A stretch of DNA of 64,000 bases from Lactobacillus paragasseri (GTDB taxonomy: Bacteria > Bacillota > Bacilli > Lactobacillales > Lactobacillaceae), in the NCBI RefSeq assembly GCF_003584685.1, contig NZ_AP018549.1:496001-560000 (forward strand), given 5' to 3'. Shown here one piece after another: positions 7,968-16,804 of the stretch (positions are counted from its first letter, which is position 1; each line of letters starts with the position of its first letter). The notes under the pieces are model-generated. The model saw nothing but the letters and a program-made list of their open reading frames with translations, had not been told where the DNA came from and made no database searches. The position numbers were made by a program, and so were the translations under genes.

Positions 7968-8750
7968 ATGAAAAAAGATAGTTATTTAGCAATCAGTAAA
8001 ACAAACGCATCAATTAAATGGATGCTAATTGCGTCTATAATTTATCTAGTGGTTTATTCCCTAGCTGGGAGATTAGAATTTCAGTCTCAATCGATTTGGA
8101 TGCAAATCTTGTATTTAATCATTGTCTGCGTTTTGGCAATAACGTTTAAAAAGTTCTATAAGACAGACAAAGTTTTTATTAAATTGCCTAAAGAAGGAAA
8201 AGTAAAGATCATCACAATTATTTTTTGTACTCTGGTGATCTTACTCTATGCTCTATTGGGTAGTGTGGTAAGTTGGGCGGAAGTTTTAAATTCAATGCCT
8301 GAAATGATGTGGGGATCCATTTGCGTTGCTTTGGCTGCAGGAATTGGCGAAGAAGTTTTATGCCGAGTTTTACTATTTAATTTGTTTGCTAAAATTTTTG
8401 AAAATAAAAAATATGTTTTAGTTTGGGCTTCTTTAGCTTCGTCAATCTTATTCGGATTATTTCATTTGATTAATTTAACGCATGGAGCAGCTATTAATGC
8501 TACTATGCAACAAGTATTTTACGCAACTGCTATTGGATTAATATTTTCATATATTCATATTTTTACTAATCGAATTTGGTTGTGTATTGTGATGCACTTT
8601 TTATTAGATTTACAGCCCAATATTGGAACGATGGAAGCACAGGCATCTCCATGGGGGTTAATTTTATTAATCTTTGGTACAGCAATGATTGTTTCTTTAT
8701 TTTCTATTTATGTATTTAATAGAAGAGCTAATAAGGTGTTTGAACATTAA
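7968..8750 (+). CDS. CPBP-family intramembrane metalloprotease (Abi/CAAX type)
   Basis: A 260-residue polytopic membrane protein with the CPBP glutamic-type protease motifs: EEVLCR (about residue 129), FGLFHLIN (about 162-169) and a final H-x-x-LDL. Known members process prenylated or small peptides, and several sit by bacteriocin genes as immunity proteins. The helveticin-like gene lies about 1.6 kb upstream but in a separate unit, so an immunity role is only a possibility. It is the last gene of its operon, followed by a strong terminator. Confidence 0.85.
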   Translation: MKKDSYLAISKTNASIKWMLIASIIYLVVYSLAGRLEFQSQSIWMQILYLIIVCVLAITFKKFYKTDKVFIKLPKEGKVKIITIIFCTLVILLYALLGSVVSWAEVLNSMPEMMWGSICVALAAGIGEEVLCRVLLFNLFAKIFENKKYVLVWASLASSILFGLFHLINLTHGAAINATMQQVFYATAIGLIFSYIHIFTNRIWLCIVMHFLLDLQPNIGTMEAQASPWGLILLIFGTAMIVSLFSIYVFNRRANKVFEH

Positions 8751-8779
8751 AAAAAGCAGATCAACTGATCTGCTTTTTT
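8751..8779 (+). terminator. Bidirectional intrinsic terminator
   Basis: A perfect hairpin AAAAAGCAGATCA / TGATCTGCTTTTTT separated by AC, between two convergent genes. A and T runs on both sides let it stop transcription from either direction. Confidence 0.92.
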
Positions 8780-8789
8780 ACATACTTAA

Positions 8790-9545
8790 TTAATTTCCAA
8801 AAGGAATTTTGTAAAGAAAAATTCCGATAATTGCACCAAGAGTAGGAGCGATAACAGGAATCCAGCCATAACTCCAGTGTGCGCCACCCTTTTTATTAGG
8901 GATAGGTAATAATGAGTAAACAAGTCTTGGACCAAAATCACGTGCTGGGTTAAGAGCTGGACCAGTTGGACCACCAAGAGCCATAACTAATGCAGTGATT
9001 AAGAATCCTACACCGATATTAGCAATATCAACAGCCTGTTTGAAAAACATACCCTTGTAAAGTCCGATTGCAACAAACATTAAAACTGCAGTACCAACAA
9101 CTTCTGAAATAAAACCGTTCCATTTGCTGTTAGTACAATCGCTAGTAGCAAAACAAGAAAATACAATGTCAGGATCAGTAGATTCTTTAAAGTGTGGCCA
9201 ATACATTGCTAGAACAAGAAGCTGACCACAAATTGCACCTAGTAATTGGCAAATTATATAAGGAGCGACTTGTGACCATGGAAAGTTACCAGCAGCTGCT
9301 TGAGCAACAGTAACGGCCGGATTAATATGGTTACCAGAAATTGAACCAAATAGCATGGCAGGAAGCATAACACCAAAGCCAAAACTGAAGGCAACCAAAA
9401 TCCAACCACCATTAGCCTTACCGTCAGGTGCATTACCAGTTGTTCCTTTTAAGAAAGAGTTGGCAACTGAACCATTACCAAATAATACTAAAATTAAAGT
9501 ACCGAAAAATTCGGCAAAATACTTGAGCATCCAACTATGTTCCAT
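8790..9545 (-). CDS. glpF: Aquaglyceroporin (glycerol uptake facilitator)
   Basis: MIP-family membrane channel, 251 residues and six spans with two half-helix loops. The two NPA boxes are HINPAVTV (75-77) and ALNPARDFGPR (199-201). Asp203 after the second box is the hallmark of glycerol-permeable rather than water-only channels. The loop between spans 3 and 4 carries a cysteine-containing insert (about residues 117-142) that is longer than in E. coli GlpF. No glycerol kinase adjoins, so transport of glycerol, dihydroxyacetone, lactate or peroxide are all possible. It is divergent from the DHA2 exporter gene. Confidence 0.9.
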   Translation of the reverse strand: MEHSWMLKYFAEFFGTLILVLFGNGSVANSFLKGTTGNAPDGKANGGWILVAFSFGFGVMLPAMLFGSISGNHINPAVTVAQAAAGNFPWSQVAPYIICQLLGAICGQLLVLAMYWPHFKESTDPDIVFSCFATSDCTNSKWNGFISEVVGTAVLMFVAIGLYKGMFFKQAVDIANIGVGFLITALVMALGGPTGPALNPARDFGPRLVYSLLPIPNKKGGAHWSYGWIPVIAPTLGAIIGIFLYKIPFGN

Positions 9546-9690
9546 AGATACTTTTTCCTCTCTTGAAAAAATAAGTGAAAAATAAACACAGCTACTGATT
9601 ATACCTAAAGTTCTAGAAAAATCCTAGATATTTTTTAAGATTCTTGCATTTTTGAGCAAAAAGTTTGCATAATATAAAGATAAATGTTTT

Positions 9691-9727
9691 AGCTCTAATT
9701 ACTTGATGTAATAAGGGCTCTTTTTAT
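9691..9727 (+). promoter_or_regulatory. Promoter-proximal terminator hairpin (attenuator candidate) before DHA2 gene 1
   Basis: AGCTCTAATTAC (9691-9702), loop TTGA and GTAATAAGGGCT form a 12-position stem (one G-U, one mismatch) followed by CTTTTT. The ribosome binding site GAGGAAG (9732-9738) and ATG 9746 come directly after. The upstream gene is divergent, so this terminator has no upstream gene to end; a -10-like TATAAA at 9673-9678 puts the transcript start within about 10 bases of the stem. It is most simply read as a conditional terminator in the leader. Confidence 0.6.
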
Positions 9728-9745
9728 TGTTGAGGAAGTGCTTTA

Positions 9746-11224
9746 ATGAACAAGAAACAGATCAGGATGGTAACAGTGGCCTTGATGCTGGGAAACGTAA
9801 TGGCTGGACTAGATGGAACGATCACTAATACTGCAATTCCAGCAATTGTATCGGCTTTACACGGAATTCAATTTATGGGTTGGATTGTAGCAATCTATCT
9901 TTTAGGAATGTCTGTTTCAATACCAATTTGGACCAAAATTGGTGAAAAAATCACTAATAAATTAGCTTTTGAAATTGCATTAGGTCTGTTTGTTTTAGGG
10001 TCAACTTTAGAAGGGTTAGCACCAAACATCTACTTTTTCTTAGTGGCAAGAATGATCATGGGCATTGGTGGCGGTGGTATGGGATCACTACCTTATATTA
10101 TCGCTGGCTATGTTTTTCCAAATATTAAAAAGAGAACACAAATTTTAGGTTACTTGACTGCAAGTTTTAATGGTGCAGCAATTCTGGGACCTTTAGTGGG
10201 TGGCTGGCTAATTGATGCCCTATCTTGGCACTGGGTTTTCTATATTAATATTCCAATCGGATTAGTTGCTTTACTAATCGCCCTAGTTTACTACAAACCG
10301 GTGACACCAAAATCTGCACCAGTCTTTGACTTAAGAGGAGCATTTTTATTAGTTAGTGGTTTGATTATGTTTCTGATGGGGATTCAACTCTTAGGTTTAA
10401 CTGCAACTTGGATTGTAGTCGGATTAATATTATTGAGCTTAGTTCTTTTAATTTTCTTCTTCTTACACGAAGCAAAGGCTGAAAATCCAATTATTCCATT
10501 ATCGATCTTTAGAAACAGAGATTTAAATGGTGATCTAATTCTATTTGCAACTACCTGGGGTGCCTTCATTGCCGTTAACACTTATTTACCAATGTGGGCA
10601 CAGGCACTTTTAGGGATGTCGGCGTTAATGGGTGGAATGACTTTAATTCCTAATTCAGTTGTTGAAATTATTGCTTCGCAAACTGTTGCTACAATTCAAG
10701 AAAAAATTAGAACTTTTACCTTAGTAATGATTGGAATTGTCACAATGATGATCTCTTCTGGTGGACTATTTTTAGCAAATAATCATACACCGCTATGGGT
10801 ATTAATTGTAGTCGGTGCTTTTTCTGGAATTGGAGTTGGTTTTATCTTCGTGGCACTTCAAGTAAAAGTTCAGATTGATGCTGGAATGAAAGATATGGCG
10901 ACTGCCACTTCGACATCTTACTTAATTAGAATCTTAGCGCAAACAGTAATGGCAGCAGTATATGGTGTGATTATGAATTTGGCTTTAGCTAGCGGAATTA
11001 ATTCACATAGCAATATTACGATGAAGATGATGAATGAATTGAGTGATGCAAAATCTGCTAAATTATTACCACAACACCTTTTGCCAGAGATGCGTGAAAT
11101 TTTTCATAGTGGTATCCACGAAATAATGGCAGTTTCTTTTATTCTATTGTTGATTGCTACTGTTTTTAATTTCTATTTCAACTTCAAACAGCCAAATAAA
11201 AAAATTAAAAATTATTCAAAATAG
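9746..11224 (+). CDS. DHA2-family (14-span) MFS multidrug exporter, copy 1
   Basis: A 492-residue major facilitator of the EmrB/QacA type, using proton influx to export drugs. Motif D1/motif C-like features are visible: AGLDGTITNTAIPAI in span 1, ARMIMGIGGGGMGSLPYII in span 4, and LGPLVGGWLIDALSWHWVFYINIPIG in spans 5-6. It is paralogous to the next gene along its whole length (shared WHWVFYINIPIGL, YLPMWAQ, MTLIPNS, RILAQTVMAAVYGVIMN). The ATG is preceded by GAGGAAG and by an attenuator-like hairpin. The substrate is unknown. Confidence 0.9.
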   Translation: MNKKQIRMVTVALMLGNVMAGLDGTITNTAIPAIVSALHGIQFMGWIVAIYLLGMSVSIPIWTKIGEKITNKLAFEIALGLFVLGSTLEGLAPNIYFFLVARMIMGIGGGGMGSLPYIIAGYVFPNIKKRTQILGYLTASFNGAAILGPLVGGWLIDALSWHWVFYINIPIGLVALLIALVYYKPVTPKSAPVFDLRGAFLLVSGLIMFLMGIQLLGLTATWIVVGLILLSLVLLIFFFLHEAKAENPIIPLSIFRNRDLNGDLILFATTWGAFIAVNTYLPMWAQALLGMSALMGGMTLIPNSVVEIIASQTVATIQEKIRTFTLVMIGIVTMMISSGGLFLANNHTPLWVLIVVGAFSGIGVGFIFVALQVKVQIDAGMKDMATATSTSYLIRILAQTVMAAVYGVIMNLALASGINSHSNITMKMMNELSDAKSAKLLPQHLLPEMREIFHSGIHEIMAVSFILLLIATVFNFYFNFKQPNKKIKNYSK

Positions 11225-11227
11225 TTC

Positions 11228-11256
11228 TTGTTTTTAAGTAAGTGAGCAAGTATATT
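11228..11256 (+). promoter_or_regulatory. Promoter of DHA2 gene 2
   Basis: TTGTTT (11228-11233), a 17-base spacer and TATATT (11251-11256). Transcription would begin near 11263, only about 8 bases before the leader hairpin at 11271. This shows that the hairpin belongs to the second gene's own leader and need not be only the terminator of the first gene. Confidence 0.6.
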
Positions 11257-11270
11257 TTAGATAGATTATT

Positions 11271-11312
11271 AGCCTTGATTATTGCGAAATAATTGGGGCT
11301 TTTTATTTTTTA
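11271..11312 (+). promoter_or_regulatory. Promoter-proximal terminator hairpin (attenuator candidate) before DHA2 gene 2
   Basis: AGCCTTGATTATT (11271-11283) pairs with AATAATTGGGGCT (11288-11300) over 13 positions, including three G-U pairs, closed by a GCGA tetraloop and followed by a long T-rich run. ATG 11330 lies 30 bases past the stem, with AGGTG between. The same layout, and similar stem ends (AGC..., ...GGGCT), are found before copy 1. It may double as the terminator of copy 1. Confidence 0.65.
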
Positions 11313-11329
11313 GAAAAGTAGGTGTAGAC

Positions 11330-12781
11330 ATGACAAAAAAGCAAGTAACGATGGTGACGTTTGCCATGGTTTTAGCAAATGTAATGGCAGGATTAGATAG
11401 TACGATTATTAATACCGCGATTCCCGCCATTATTGCGGACTTACATGGAATCCAATTTATGGGCTGGATTATTGCAATTATGCTCTTAGGGATGTCAGTT
11501 TCAACCCCAATTTGGACCAAAGTCGGTGAAGAAATTGGTAATAAAGCCACCTTTGAATTGTCGTTGCTCTTTTTTGTTTTAGGCTCTCTATTTCAAGGAT
11601 TGGCTGATAATATGTATTTCTTCCTTTTGGCACGTGCTTTAATGGGGATCGGTGCTGGAGGAATGGGATCGCTGCCTTATATTATGGCTGGGTTTATTTT
11701 TGATAATATTAAGGCAAGAACCAAGATTTTAGGTTATTTAGGTGCTGCTTTTAGCGTTGCAGCGATTGTGGGTCCACTAGTTGGTGGCTATTTAGTAGAT
11801 TCTCTTTCCTGGCACTGGGTCTTTTATATTAATATTCCAATTGGTCTTTTAGCAATTTTATTATCGTTAATGTATTATCACGAAGGCAAGATCAGAAAAA
11901 CGCCTAAGTTTGATATACTGGGTTCTTTTTTAATCATTGTTGGATTAACTTTGCTTTTATTAGGGATTCAGTTGCTTGGTCTAACTAAGCCATGGAGTGT
12001 AGCAAGTTTAATTATTGCTGGTTTAGTGTTATTAGTTTTATTCTTTATGCATGAAGGAGGGCACCCCAATCCTGTAGTACCGATTAGTATGTTTAAAAAT
12101 CGAGCTTTAGTCGGTGATTTTTTACTCTTCATTTTTAGCTGGGGTGCATTTTTAGCAATTAATACATATTTACCGATGTGGGCGCAAGGTTTGCTTGGCA
12201 CAACTGCGTTAATTGGTGGAATGACCTTAATTCCGAATTCCTTAGTTGATGTGGTAGGAACTTTAGTGGTTAATCCCTTAAAGGCGCGTTTTAATAATCG
12301 AACACTACTTTCGATGGGATTAATTTGTATTTTGATTTCGTCCTTAGGACTAGCACTGGCATCGCAAAGTACTAATATTTGGTGGTTGGCAATTATTGGA
12401 ACTTTTTCTGGCTTTGGGGTGGGGTTTATTTTTGTATTGCTTCAAATTAAAGTTCAAGTTGATGCTAGTGAGAAAAACATGGCGCCTGCAACATCACTTT
12501 CATATTTAATTAGAATTCTGGCTCAAACTGTCATGGCTGCTGTTTATGGTGTGATTATGAATGTACAATTGGCCAAGGGAGTTGCTGAAAATTCAGGTAT
12601 AACGATGGGAATGCTTAATAAGTTAAGCGATGCTTCATCTGCTAAAAGCTTGCCACAGAATTTATTACCGACAATGAGAAATATTTTTCATTTAGGATTG
12701 CAAGAAATTATGTGGTGTGCCACTGCTTTGCTTGTAATTGCGATTGGATTGAATTTTATTTTTAATGAAAATAGTAAATAA
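11330..12781 (+). CDS. DHA2-family (14-span) MFS multidrug exporter, copy 2
   Basis: A 483-residue EmrB/QacA-type proton-coupled exporter, closely similar to the gene just upstream and evidently its tandem duplicate. Conserved parts include AGLDSTIINTAIPAII, ALMGIGAGGMGSLPYIM and LVGGYLVDSLSWHWVFYINI. ATG 11330 is chosen: the frame can be opened further upstream by a TTG at 11282, but that lies inside the leader hairpin and would add residues not seen in copy 1. AGGTG precedes the ATG. A strong terminator follows. Confidence 0.9.
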   Translation: MTKKQVTMVTFAMVLANVMAGLDSTIINTAIPAIIADLHGIQFMGWIIAIMLLGMSVSTPIWTKVGEEIGNKATFELSLLFFVLGSLFQGLADNMYFFLLARALMGIGAGGMGSLPYIMAGFIFDNIKARTKILGYLGAAFSVAAIVGPLVGGYLVDSLSWHWVFYINIPIGLLAILLSLMYYHEGKIRKTPKFDILGSFLIIVGLTLLLLGIQLLGLTKPWSVASLIIAGLVLLVLFFMHEGGHPNPVVPISMFKNRALVGDFLLFIFSWGAFLAINTYLPMWAQGLLGTTALIGGMTLIPNSLVDVVGTLVVNPLKARFNNRTLLSMGLICILISSLGLALASQSTNIWWLAIIGTFSGFGVGFIFVLLQIKVQVDASEKNMAPATSLSYLIRILAQTVMAAVYGVIMNVQLAKGVAENSGITMGMLNKLSDASSAKSLPQNLLPTMRNIFHLGLQEIMWCATALLVIAIGLNFIFNENSK

Positions 12782-12783
12782 GA

Positions 12784-12832
12784 AAAAAGCTGGTAGACGA
12801 ATCCTAAAGTTGGAATTGTCTATCAGCTTTTT
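12784..12832 (+). terminator. Intrinsic terminator of DHA2 gene 2
   Basis: AAAAAAGCTGGTAGAC and GTCTATCAGCTTTTTTT form a 12-bp or longer stem with one G-U pair and a 20-base loop, followed by T residues. Confidence 0.85.
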
Positions 12833-12897
12833 TTGTAGTATCAAATCGCTGTAGTCTAAACACTACTTAGTGCTGGCACTAATAAATTAAAGAAATA

Positions 12898-12926
12898 TTG
12901 ACATTTTAATAAAAAAATAATATTAT
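12898..12926 (+). promoter_or_regulatory. Promoter of the ABC exporter operon
   Basis: TTGACA (12898-12903), 17-base spacer, TATTAT (12921-12926): a near-consensus vegetative promoter. It leaves a leader of about 100 bases before the first ABC gene. Confidence 0.7.
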
Positions 12927-13036
12927 TGTGGTAATTTTTAAATGGTTATCTCCAACTAACAGATATGTATATTTATCAGTTCCCTTAGAAAAAGCGGACG
13001 CTATTAAAAATAATTATAGGATCTAGATGATTAAAA

Positions 13037-14623
13037 ATGAGTTTTCAAAAATTAATTAAAACTAATTTGCTCTTATTCATTGTAATAATTGTTTTAGAGA
13101 TTTTGTTTGCAGCAGGATCTGCAACAAGTTCGTATATTATACAATTCGCTTATAATCAACTAGTTAAAAATATTCTTCTAGGTTTTTTGCTAATTATTGC
13201 CAGTAGTGTCTTTCTTTCATTCGTTTCTTATATTTTGAGTTCGTTAGCTACATATCTTTTTTGTAAGCAAACGCAAAAATATATTCACAGTATTAGGCAT
13301 AAATTAATAAGCAAATACTATCATGACAAGGCGCCTAAAGTAGCTGAAATGGAAAATGAATTAAATAGCAATTTACAAGTGCTGACTAAAAATTATGCCG
13401 ATCAGTCTTTGAGTATTATCCAATCAGGTTTTTTATTGGTTACGTCAATTAGCAGCCTTCTTCTAATGAATTGGATGCTGACATTGTTAGCAATAATTCT
13501 ATCAGTTATTACGCTTTATATTCCTCGCTTTACAAGACAGAAAGCTTCTAATGCAACGCAAAAAGTAGTTAATAGAAATAGTAAATACTTGTTAGCTATT
13601 GAAGAATGGTTTAATGGTCTAGAAGAATTAAGAAAGTATACTGCTTTTAATAAATTAGACTTAGTCATGCAAAAAGTTAGTCAGAATCTAGAAACAAGTT
13701 TCGTAAAAAGAAAAAAGGTAATTTCTGTTGCTGATTTCCTTAATGGATGTGCTAATTCTTTTTCTCAAATTGCGATTACTTTGTTAGCCGCAATTTTGTT
13801 TTTTAATCATCAAGTAACTTTTGGAGTAATAATAGCAGCAGGTAACTTCTCCTCTATGATTTTAAATTGTTTATTGACAATTACTACATCGCTAACAAGA
13901 ATTCAGTCAGTTCAAGGTCTTAACAAACAAATTATTGAATCCCAGAAGTTAGCCTCTTCTCATAAAGAAACTAATACTGATGAAATATACTCAATTAGTA
14001 CGCATAATTTAAGTATTTCATTTAAAAATGGAGAAACGATCTATTTCCCAGATATTCATATTGAAAGAGGAGAAAAAGTGTTGCTTAGTGGCGACAGTGG
14101 TACTGGTAAGTCTACGCTATTTAAGCTAATTCTTAATAAATTACAACCAACTAATGGACAAGTTGTTTTTGAAAATAAATATGGTAAAGAAGTTAGTCCT
14201 GATTATGCTGAGATAGGATATATTCCTCAAGATGGGAAGCTTTTTCCTACTTCTATTATCAACAATATTATTATGTTCGATAATAAATTGAAAAAACTGG
14301 TTAAAAAAGCAGTTGAAAATAATGATTTAAGTAAAGATATAGCTAGTATGCCAAATGGACTTGAAACGGGAATTGATTTAGATACGAATAATTTTTCTGG
14401 AGGTCAAAAACAGAAAATTATTTTAGCTCGTAATGAGATACATAATTTTTCTATTATTTTAGCTGATGAGGCAACCAGTGTGATAGATTCAAAAAGTAGC
14501 TATCGAATTCTAAAAAACTTAGTATCATCGAATAAAACAGTTATTGTAGTAGCTCATAATTTAACTCCAGCCATTGAAAAACTATTTAGTAGAAAGATTA
14601 GCCTTGTAAATAATAAGAGGTGA
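13037..14623 (+). CDS. ABC exporter half-transporter (TMD-NBD), subunit 1
   Basis: A 528-residue fused permease/ATPase. The N-terminal 300 residues hold about six spans. The nucleotide-binding domain carries Walker A GDSGTGKST (352-360), Q-loop YIPQDG, signature FSGGQKQK, Walker B IILADEATS and H-loop VAHN. All catalytic positions are intact. It is followed 6 bases later by a similar half-transporter, so the pair probably forms a heterodimeric exporter. The ribosome binding site is weak (AGGAT about 14 bases from this ATG), and an ATG at 13026 in another frame makes only a 10-codon peptide that overlaps this start. The cargo is unknown; peptide or drug export is typical of the family. Confidence 0.88.
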   Translation: MSFQKLIKTNLLLFIVIIVLEILFAAGSATSSYIIQFAYNQLVKNILLGFLLIIASSVFLSFVSYILSSLATYLFCKQTQKYIHSIRHKLISKYYHDKAPKVAEMENELNSNLQVLTKNYADQSLSIIQSGFLLVTSISSLLLMNWMLTLLAIILSVITLYIPRFTRQKASNATQKVVNRNSKYLLAIEEWFNGLEELRKYTAFNKLDLVMQKVSQNLETSFVKRKKVISVADFLNGCANSFSQIAITLLAAILFFNHQVTFGVIIAAGNFSSMILNCLLTITTSLTRIQSVQGLNKQIIESQKLASSHKETNTDEIYSISTHNLSISFKNGETIYFPDIHIERGEKVLLSGDSGTGKSTLFKLILNKLQPTNGQVVFENKYGKEVSPDYAEIGYIPQDGKLFPTSIINNIIMFDNKLKKLVKKAVENNDLSKDIASMPNGLETGIDLDTNNFSGGQKQKIILARNEIHNFSIILADEATSVIDSKSSYRILKNLVSSNKTVIVVAHNLTPAIEKLFSRKISLVNNKR

Positions 14624-14629
14624 CTATAA

Positions 14630-16201
14630 GTGTCTTTTAAAGATCTGTATGCTGTTAATAGAATAAGAATGATATCGCTATTAATTCTAGAATTCCTAAC
14701 TTCTGGTTTAATAATTGGGGTCAGCTATATTAATACATATCAAATAACAGCCATTAAGAACCGAAAATGGCAACAATTTATTTTCTTGATTACTCTATCT
14801 TTGATTTTGTTCATTATAAGCTATGCTGGCCTTAATGTTTGTCAGTATTGGATTGAAAAACAAATTCAGCAATACAATCATCAAATAAGATTTAAAATAG
14901 TAAATCATTATTTTTATGATAATAAAACGCATAGTACTGCCCAAGTTCAGAATCGATTAACTAACGACCTGAACTTAATAAAAGATTCAAAGCTTGCAGT
15001 ATATACGGATATTCCATACTATTTAGCGCAAATTATCTTTGCATCAATTGGCTTGCTGCTGTTTCATTGGAGCCTATTAATTGTCGTTTTGATATTAGGA
15101 ACGCTTAGTTTTTACTTGCCTAAACTTCTTCGTCCCGCCATGCAAGCAGCTGCTCTAAAGTTATCTCAAGCAAATAAGCAATATTTAGATACAGCTGAAA
15201 AATGGTTAGATGGTCTATCAGAGCTCAAAAAGTTTTCAGTGGGTTCACAGTTGTCTAAAATTATGGATCATGCATCTGATACATTAGAAAGTGCAAATAT
15301 AGCAAGAACAGGTACTATGCAAGGCTTAGCTGTATTGAATAAGGCTACTTCCGCCTTGTTACAATTTGCTTTATTAGCCGTTACGGCTATATTAGTTACA
15401 AACCATATCGTTATATTTGGTGTAATAGTAACTGTTGAAAGCTTTAGCTCTTATATCAATGTATCAGTTAAGATGCTTGCAACTGAATTAGGACAGATTC
15501 ACTCAGTAGACCGTTTAAGCAGTGAAGTTAATGCGGACACAGCTGTAGTTGAGCATACGGGCGACTTACAATCTCCAGCTAGTTTAATTACAAAAAATGT
15601 GTCAGTAAAATTTCCTAACGGTAAAATAATAAAATTTCCTGATTTAAATATAAAAACTGGTGAGAAAATTCTGTTGACTGGTGACTCAGGATCCGGAAAA
15701 ACTACTTTATTTAAAGTACTTCTTGGTAAGATTAAACTTCATACCGGTATGATCAATTTTAAAAATAAATATGGTGATGATATTAACGTCGATAAGGCTA
15801 AGATAGGATATATCCCACAAGATCCGGTTTTATTTCCTGATAGTATCGAAAATAATATTACGATGTTTAATTCAAAATTGAAAAATAAAGTGCTAGATTA
15901 TGTTAAAGACGTTTCTTTTGAATCTGATATTAGAAAAATGCCGCTAGGTCTAAAGACAGAATTAAATTTGCAAAAATTAAATATTTCTGGAGGTCAGCGA
16001 CAAAAAATTGTGTTAGCTCGGGCTTGCGTTCACGATGACGATTTTATTTTGATTGATGAGGGTACTAGCGCTATAGATAAAAAAGCAACGCTTGATATCT
16101 TAAAGAAGTTATTAGATGGCCCATACACTGTGATCTTTATAGCTCATAATTTTAATGAAGAAATGAACAGTCTCTTTGATAGAGAAATACACTTAACTTA
16201 G
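14630..16201 (+). CDS. ABC exporter half-transporter (TMD-NBD), subunit 2
   Basis: A 523-residue partner of the preceding gene with the same plan: six-span N-terminal domain, Walker A GDSGSGKTT (about 350), Q-loop YIPQDP, signature ISGGQRQK, Walker B FILIDEGTS and H-loop IAHN. The start is GTG with AGAGGTG 7 bases upstream; the gap to the first gene is 6 bases, so translation is likely coupled. The two subunits share KIGYIPQD, FKNKYG and PLGL/PNGLET-like stretches, consistent with an old duplication. Confidence 0.88.
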   Translation: MSFKDLYAVNRIRMISLLILEFLTSGLIIGVSYINTYQITAIKNRKWQQFIFLITLSLILFIISYAGLNVCQYWIEKQIQQYNHQIRFKIVNHYFYDNKTHSTAQVQNRLTNDLNLIKDSKLAVYTDIPYYLAQIIFASIGLLLFHWSLLIVVLILGTLSFYLPKLLRPAMQAAALKLSQANKQYLDTAEKWLDGLSELKKFSVGSQLSKIMDHASDTLESANIARTGTMQGLAVLNKATSALLQFALLAVTAILVTNHIVIFGVIVTVESFSSYINVSVKMLATELGQIHSVDRLSSEVNADTAVVEHTGDLQSPASLITKNVSVKFPNGKIIKFPDLNIKTGEKILLTGDSGSGKTTLFKVLLGKIKLHTGMINFKNKYGDDINVDKAKIGYIPQDPVLFPDSIENNITMFNSKLKNKVLDYVKDVSFESDIRKMPLGLKTELNLQKLNISGGQRQKIVLARACVHDDDFILIDEGTSAIDKKATLDILKKLLDGPYTVIFIAHNFNEEMNSLFDREIHLT

Positions 16202-16218
16202 ATGCGTTTTTTGTATTA

Positions 16219-16590
16219 TTAATTATTTGCTTTTTCTATTTTTCCAACTGCAATTGGAAGAGTAACATGTGGACCATATTTTACTACATTTATATTGAAA
16301 GGAACCATTGTTGTGCCTGACACTAGCTCAGTTTCTGGTAAATCAACAAATCCATCTCCATTTAAGTCATTGTCCATTGTTGCTACATGAGCATCTTTAC
16401 CATCAGGGAAACCATGGAAGTGTTGCCAGTATTCGATGTTTGCTGGAGTGTCGAACATTTCAATCATAATATGTAAGGTATCTTGTTACTCATCTTCAGT
16501 AAAAGTAGCAGTTCCGTGAGGAGAGCAAGCTATTTTTTCGGCATTAAGTGGTCCAATTTTAGCAATATATTTCTTTGTTTCAATTTCCTT
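16219..16590 (-). pseudogene. Disrupted protein with an EF-hand-like loop
   Basis: Reading leftward, a frame from about 16590 encodes KKYIAKIGPLNAEKIACSP and TATFTEDE, meets a TAA near 16490, then continues in the same frame with LHIMIEMFDTPANIEYWQHF to the stop at 16221-16219. The downstream part holds a textbook calcium loop, DLNGDGFVDLPE, and several His residues (QHFHGF). No ATG, GTG or TTG with a ribosome binding site opens the frame upstream, although AAAGGA sits at its left. The gene seems to have lost both its start and its continuity. The family is not identified; a metal- or calcium-binding role is only suggested. Confidence 0.6.
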
Positions 16591-16599
16591 TCTAAAAAC

Positions 16600-16804
16600 T
16601 TAAACTTTCAACTGTATTATAGAAAACAAAATTGAGAGGAAGAAAATATTATGCTTATAAATTAGTAATAGATAATGATAACGGAGAATTTAGCTATTGA
16701 TGACGATATGATTCTCAATATATGATAAGAGCTCATCAATTGGCTTTTGATAATTATGACCAACCCACCAGACCAACAGCATGTAAATGCCACCTGACTG
16801 GTAG
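16600..16804. other. Degenerate spacer left of the oleate hydratase remnant
   Basis: Between the two pseudogenes lies AT-rich DNA without a supported gene. Short broken frames (KLVIDNDNGEFSY, RYDSQYMIRAHQLAFDNY) may be remains of another gene, but I cannot match them to the missing oleate hydratase N-terminus. Confidence 0.4.

Noticed and set aside
11282-11329. A TTG start adding 16 residues to DHA2 copy 2
   Set aside because: The codons lie inside the terminator hairpin and T run; the paralogue has no matching residues, and AGGTG serves ATG 11330.
16219-16467. An intact 82-residue gene starting at the ATG at 16467
   Set aside because: The same frame continues upstream past a single TAA with matching character and there is no ribosome binding site at that ATG, so it is part of a longer broken gene.
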